DNA from: Treponema sp.
Lineage (GTDB): Bacteria > Spirochaetota > Spirochaetia > Treponematales > Breznakiellaceae
Length of the DNA: 8,867 nt
Assembly (NCBI GenBank): GCA_031255875.1
Contig: JAIRRR010000019.1
Location: 1 to 8,867 of the forward strand
Direction: 5' to 3'
The position numbers and the translations under genes were made by a program. Below the pieces are notes generated by a model that was not told the origin of the DNA, made no database searches, and saw nothing but the letters and a program-made list of their open reading frames with translations. Of this stretch, positions 6,248 to 8,867 are shown one piece after another; the first letter of the stretch is position 1; each line of letters begins with the position of its first letter.

Positions 6248-6276
6248 ATTTTAATACACGCTGTAATTCTGCACAA
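6248..6276 (-). promoter_or_regulatory. Weak promoter-like pair before the doubtful ORF
   Basis: Minus strand TTGTGC (6271-6276), 17 bp, then TAAAAT (6248-6253). The -10 is good and the -35 poor. It lies just past the end of the DUF4954 gene and points into the poorly coding stretch, so it could also start a non-coding transcript. Confidence 0.3.
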
Positions 6277-6287
6277 GAGGAGGGAGG

Positions 6288-8501
6288 CTACCCTTCCCGC
6301 TCCAGCCGTTCCGAGAGGGCCCGGATTGCCGCCTCGGAGCGGCCCAGGTTTTCACGGCTCAGCTTGATGAAGAAGTTGTTTTCGGGCCCGCCCGCCACCT
6401 CTTCCATTTCCTCTTTATTGCGGTAGGTGACGGCCCTGAACGGATCGTGGAAGTCCTTGGCGCGGCTCAGGTACACCTGTTCGGCAACCTTGCGCCGGGT
6501 CTCTGCCAACACGGCAAGCTCCTTCCTAAAGCCTTCCGCGCCTTCGCAGGCCCCAAGGTAATTCAGCACGGCCCAGGCGTGGGCCGCCGCGTCCAGGGGG
6601 TAATGGCCGGCAAATTCGCCGTAGGCCCTGTGGACGGACGGCCAGCCGCCGATCTTTTTCTCGCGGATTTCCCCGCGCAGCCTGTCCACCCTGAAGGCCG
6701 GGACCACCTGCCCGCCCAGGTTGACCCATTCCCTTACCCGGCCCGCGCCGCCCGCCTGCTTCAAAAAATCCCCGAACAGAAGTTCCGGCCGGGCTTCCAG
6801 GTAGGCGGCTATGGTTTTCACCGCGTAGAAGCGGAGCATCTCGCGGTAGGCAAGATAGGCCCGGCGCGGCTTGAGCAGCACGGCGCCCCGTTTGTGCCGT
6901 TCAAGGCCCGGCGCGGGTATTTCCTCGTCGGACCGGGGGATATAGGCGTACTCCGGGTCCTCGTCCGCATCGCCGTTCCCGCCGGGGGCCTTCGTATCCG
7001 CCGGTTTTACATCGGCGGGATCGATGCCCGCCGCCTTCATCCACACTTCCATCTGCTCCAGGGCCGACAGTATTTCTTCCGCCGTATCCGGGGCAAGGTA
7101 ATCCATTTCGATTTGCTGGAGGCGCACCTTCCTCTTGTCCCGGTTAAAGGCCTTCCAGGAATTCCGTTCCAGGGCGTAGAGGTTGTACATCCAGAAATAG
7201 GCGGGCATCACCTCAAGCCGGTCTTTCCTGGCGTTGTTGTTTACCAGCGAGAAAGGGAGGGTGATGTTGAGTTCGTAGGGATAGCTCCCCTTGGCTATGA
7301 GCACATAACTTGCGAACCGGCTGGGATGTTTCAGCGTAACCGAAAGCCCCGGCCAGAAGCCCCGGCCCGCCCGGATTTCGCCGTCGTTGGCCCGGCTGTT
7401 GTGGTTGCTCCCGATGGTAGCGCCCGCCGCCATGTTGCTCATCCCGCCGATAAGGCTCGCGATCAAAAACGAATTGTTGTGGTGCTGCTCGTGGAAGGGG
7501 AAGATCAGGTTGTTGAGTATCTCGCAGCAGGAAACAGTGGAATTGTCCCCCAGCACCGAATGGATAAGCCGGGCGCCGTACTTGAGGTTGCAGTTCCTGC
7601 CCATGACAAAACGCACCGCCTTGGACCCGTAGAAAATATGGCTGCCGTAGCCCACGACGCCGTTTACCAGTTCCACGCCTTCGCCAATCTGAGTCGGCTC
7701 GTCTTCGGAAGAGAGGACCGTCAGGTTCTTGAGCTTGCTCGCCCCTTTTATATAGGCCGCGTTTCCCGCCGCCATATCCTTGATTATCTTGCAGCTTTTA
7801 ATCACGCTCCCGGAGCCTATGGTCCCGTAGGAACCCCTGCGCCCGCCGTACTCATCCTGCGTGATCTCCGTGAGCCGCCTTACCAGTTCCCGGTCGTCCC
7901 GGTACGCGGCCCAGAGAAAGGCGTCCGCAGGCAGCATGTCGCGGAAGGGGAGGATCGACCGGCCGCCGGCCTCGTTCATCACGTCGATCCATATCCGCAC
8001 ATCCTCTTCCTCCCCTTCCATAACAACCCCGTTCCCGAACTTGGCGTGGTTTGTCACCTGGAGCTCGTCTATGCGGGAAAGTATCACCCTTTCGCCTATG
8101 ATATAGTGGGAGATGTAGGCGCAGTCCTGGATGGCCGCGTCGTTCCCGATGTCGCTCGAAATAATGGTGCTGTTGCGGATCCCTGCGGGGATGAGGAAAT
8201 CGTGGTGCCGGAGCAGCACGTCCCGCAGGGCCCCCAGGCGGATAAGGCCGTAGAAGGCCGAGTTCCGTATAAGGCCCGGATCAAAGGGATCGCTTACCAG
8301 GAAGCGGTCCCAGTCCGAGCAAAAATTGTCGTTTTTAACCAGGGTCTCAATTTCCCGGGATTCCAGATGCCGCCAGGAATCGGGGGGCCTCCCGGCCTGC
8401 TCGTTGCGCCGCCAGTACTCGTCCTTGCCCGGGGGGAGGTATTCCCGGGGGATAAAGTCGTAGCCGTACCTGTCGGAAGGCAAAATGGATATGTCTTTCA
8501 T
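6288..8501 (-). CDS. DUF4954 family protein with left-handed beta-helix repeats
   Basis: This 737-residue cytoplasmic protein has no signal peptide or membrane helix. An N-terminal segment (1-100) leads to hexapeptide-type repeats at about 105-160 (IRNSTIISSDIGNDAAIQ, IIGERVIL). A helical insertion follows (185-215), then a longer repeat block (225-390) including IGSGSVI, IGEGVEL, MGRNCNLKYG and LGDNSTVS. A conserved-looking His-rich patch is FHEQHHNNS (336-344), followed by IGSNHNSR (363-370). A low-complexity charged linker lies at 495-532, and residues 540-737 form a mostly helical C-terminal domain. This matches DUF4954, found in spirochaetes and Bacteroidetes, with no known function. The beta-helix resembles acyltransferases and sugar nucleotidyltransferases, but no nucleotidyltransferase domain is present. 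The ATG at 8499-8501 has an in-frame TAA just upstream, so no longer start is possible, and there is no clear ribosome site. Confidence 0.92.
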   Translation of the reverse strand: MKDISILPSDRYGYDFIPREYLPPGKDEYWRRNEQAGRPPDSWRHLESREIETLVKNDNFCSDWDRFLVSDPFDPGLIRNSAFYGLIRLGALRDVLLRHHDFLIPAGIRNSTIISSDIGNDAAIQDCAYISHYIIGERVILSRIDELQVTNHAKFGNGVVMEGEEEDVRIWIDVMNEAGGRSILPFRDMLPADAFLWAAYRDDRELVRRLTEITQDEYGGRRGSYGTIGSGSVIKSCKIIKDMAAGNAAYIKGASKLKNLTVLSSEDEPTQIGEGVELVNGVVGYGSHIFYGSKAVRFVMGRNCNLKYGARLIHSVLGDNSTVSCCEILNNLIFPFHEQHHNNSFLIASLIGGMSNMAAGATIGSNHNSRANDGEIRAGRGFWPGLSVTLKHPSRFASYVLIAKGSYPYELNITLPFSLVNNNARKDRLEVMPAYFWMYNLYALERNSWKAFNRDKRKVRLQQIEMDYLAPDTAEEILSALEQMEVWMKAAGIDPADVKPADTKAPGGNGDADEDPEYAYIPRSDEEIPAPGLERHKRGAVLLKPRRAYLAYREMLRFYAVKTIAAYLEARPELLFGDFLKQAGGAGRVREWVNLGGQVVPAFRVDRLRGEIREKKIGGWPSVHRAYGEFAGHYPLDAAAHAWAVLNYLGACEGAEGFRKELAVLAETRRKVAEQVYLSRAKDFHDPFRAVTYRNKEEMEEVAGGPENNFFIKLSRENLGRSEAAIRALSERLEREG

Positions 8502-8524
8502 AAATTACCGGATCATGGTATAAG
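8496..8524 (+). promoter_or_regulatory. Candidate promoter of the DUF3842 gene
   Basis: TTTCAT (8496-8501) and TATAAG (8519-8524) are 17 bp apart. The -10 fits 5 of 6 positions and the -35 only 3 of 6. The -35 coincides with the start codon of the divergent DUF4954 gene, so the two genes share a 67 bp control region. Leftward, TTGCAT and TATACC spaced 15 bp apart could serve DUF4954, but this is weaker still. Confidence 0.35.
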
Positions 8525-8568
8525 AGAGCAGGGTTTTATGCAAGGCAGCATGCCCGATTGAGGCGGAG

Positions 8569-8867
8569 ATGAAAAGGACCATAGTGATCATTGACGGCAT
8601 GGGCGGCGGTATCGGCGTCCAGCTTATCGGGAGGATTCGGGAGCTTGATCTGCCGGATGCCGAGATTCTTGCCCTGGGGACCAACGCGGTGGCGGCCGAG
8701 CGCATGGTAAAAGCCGGGGCCCACCGGGGGGCCGCCGGGGAAAACGCGGTCAGGGTAACAGTCCCCTGCGCCGATTTCATCCTCGGGCCCATCGGTATCG
8801 TGATCCCCAACAGCATGATGGGCGAGATAACCCCGCCCGTCGCGGAAGCGGTCATGGCCGCCCCGGG
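8569..8867 (+). CDS. DUF3842 family protein, 3' end beyond window
   Basis: I translated 99 residues from the ATG at 8569-8571, with GAGG at 8560-8563, 5 bp upstream. The frame is open to the right edge. The start IVIIDGMGGGIGVQL (residues 5-19) is a glycine-rich, nucleotide-binding-like loop. It is followed by ALGTNAVAAERMVKAGA (36-52), AAGEN, then ADFILGPIGIVIPNSMMGEITPPVA (71-95). These are the hallmark blocks of DUF3842, a short protein family of Firmicutes and spirochaetes with no assigned function. The missing part should be a short C-terminal tail. It diverges from the DUF4954 gene across 67 bp. Confidence 0.9.
   Translation, partial: MKRTIVIIDGMGGGIGVQLIGRIRELDLPDAEILALGTNAVAAERMVKAGAHRGAAGENAVRVTVPCADFILGPIGIVIPNSMMGEITPPVAEAVMAAP

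Noticed and set aside
6447..8561. 704-codon plus-strand open frame antisense to the DUF4954 gene
   Set aside because: It starts inside the antisense of a well-recognised gene, has no domain pattern, and reads as Pro/Gly/Val/His-rich sequence typical of a high-GC shadow frame.
8538..8561. Seven-codon ORF (MQGSMPD) just before the DUF3842 start, its TGA overlapping the ribosome site
   Set aside because: The layout resembles a leader peptide, but there is no clear ribosome site and no attenuator structure; a frame this short occurs easily by chance.

Overview
The window is GC-rich and gene-dense, and looks like the chromosome of a spirochaete of the Treponema group. This placement is inference. 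It rests on a DUF4954 beta-helix protein, a DUF3842 protein, an archaeal-type cytidylate-kinase-like protein with an aberrant P-loop, a cluster-less MutY-type glycosylase and a two-gene transketolase. No rRNA, tRNA, CRISPR array, transposase or phage gene was seen.

Left part (1-2505). A minus-strand lipoprotein gene starts at 800 and runs off the left edge. It has a lipobox and then 72-74-residue InlB/Listeria-Bacteroides repeats, arranged as a recent two-repeat (438 bp) duplication. Across a 365 bp divergent spacer, a plus-strand pair begins: the cytidylate-kinase-like gene (1166-1693) and, 8 bp later, the MutY-like glycosylase gene (1702-2505). The spacer carries a candidate promoter and a phased 10 bp tandem repeat.

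Middle part (2521-5681), all minus strand. A clear sigma70-type promoter at 5267-5294 drives the transketolase N-subunit (5224-4373), the C-subunit (4371-3355) and a 268-residue protein that looks SCP2-like (3327-2521). The genes are separated by 1 and 27 bp, so they are probably one operon. The two subunits together carry the thiamine-diphosphate site of the non-oxidative pentose-phosphate enzyme. Upstream lies a small stand-alone SH3-like protein (5681-5361). Next comes a poorly coding stretch (5682-6287) with a perfect inverted repeat and one doubtful small membrane-protein ORF.

Right part (6288-8867). A 737-residue DUF4954 protein (minus) and a partial DUF3842 protein (plus, cut by the right edge) diverge from a 67 bp spacer. 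Several long open frames antisense to real genes are GC-driven shadows and were left out.

No established defence, secretion or biosynthetic system is visible. The items most worth a second look are the P-loop Lys-to-Asn kinase, the cluster-less MutY relative, the SCP2-like protein tied to transketolase, and the DUF4954/DUF3842 divergent pair.
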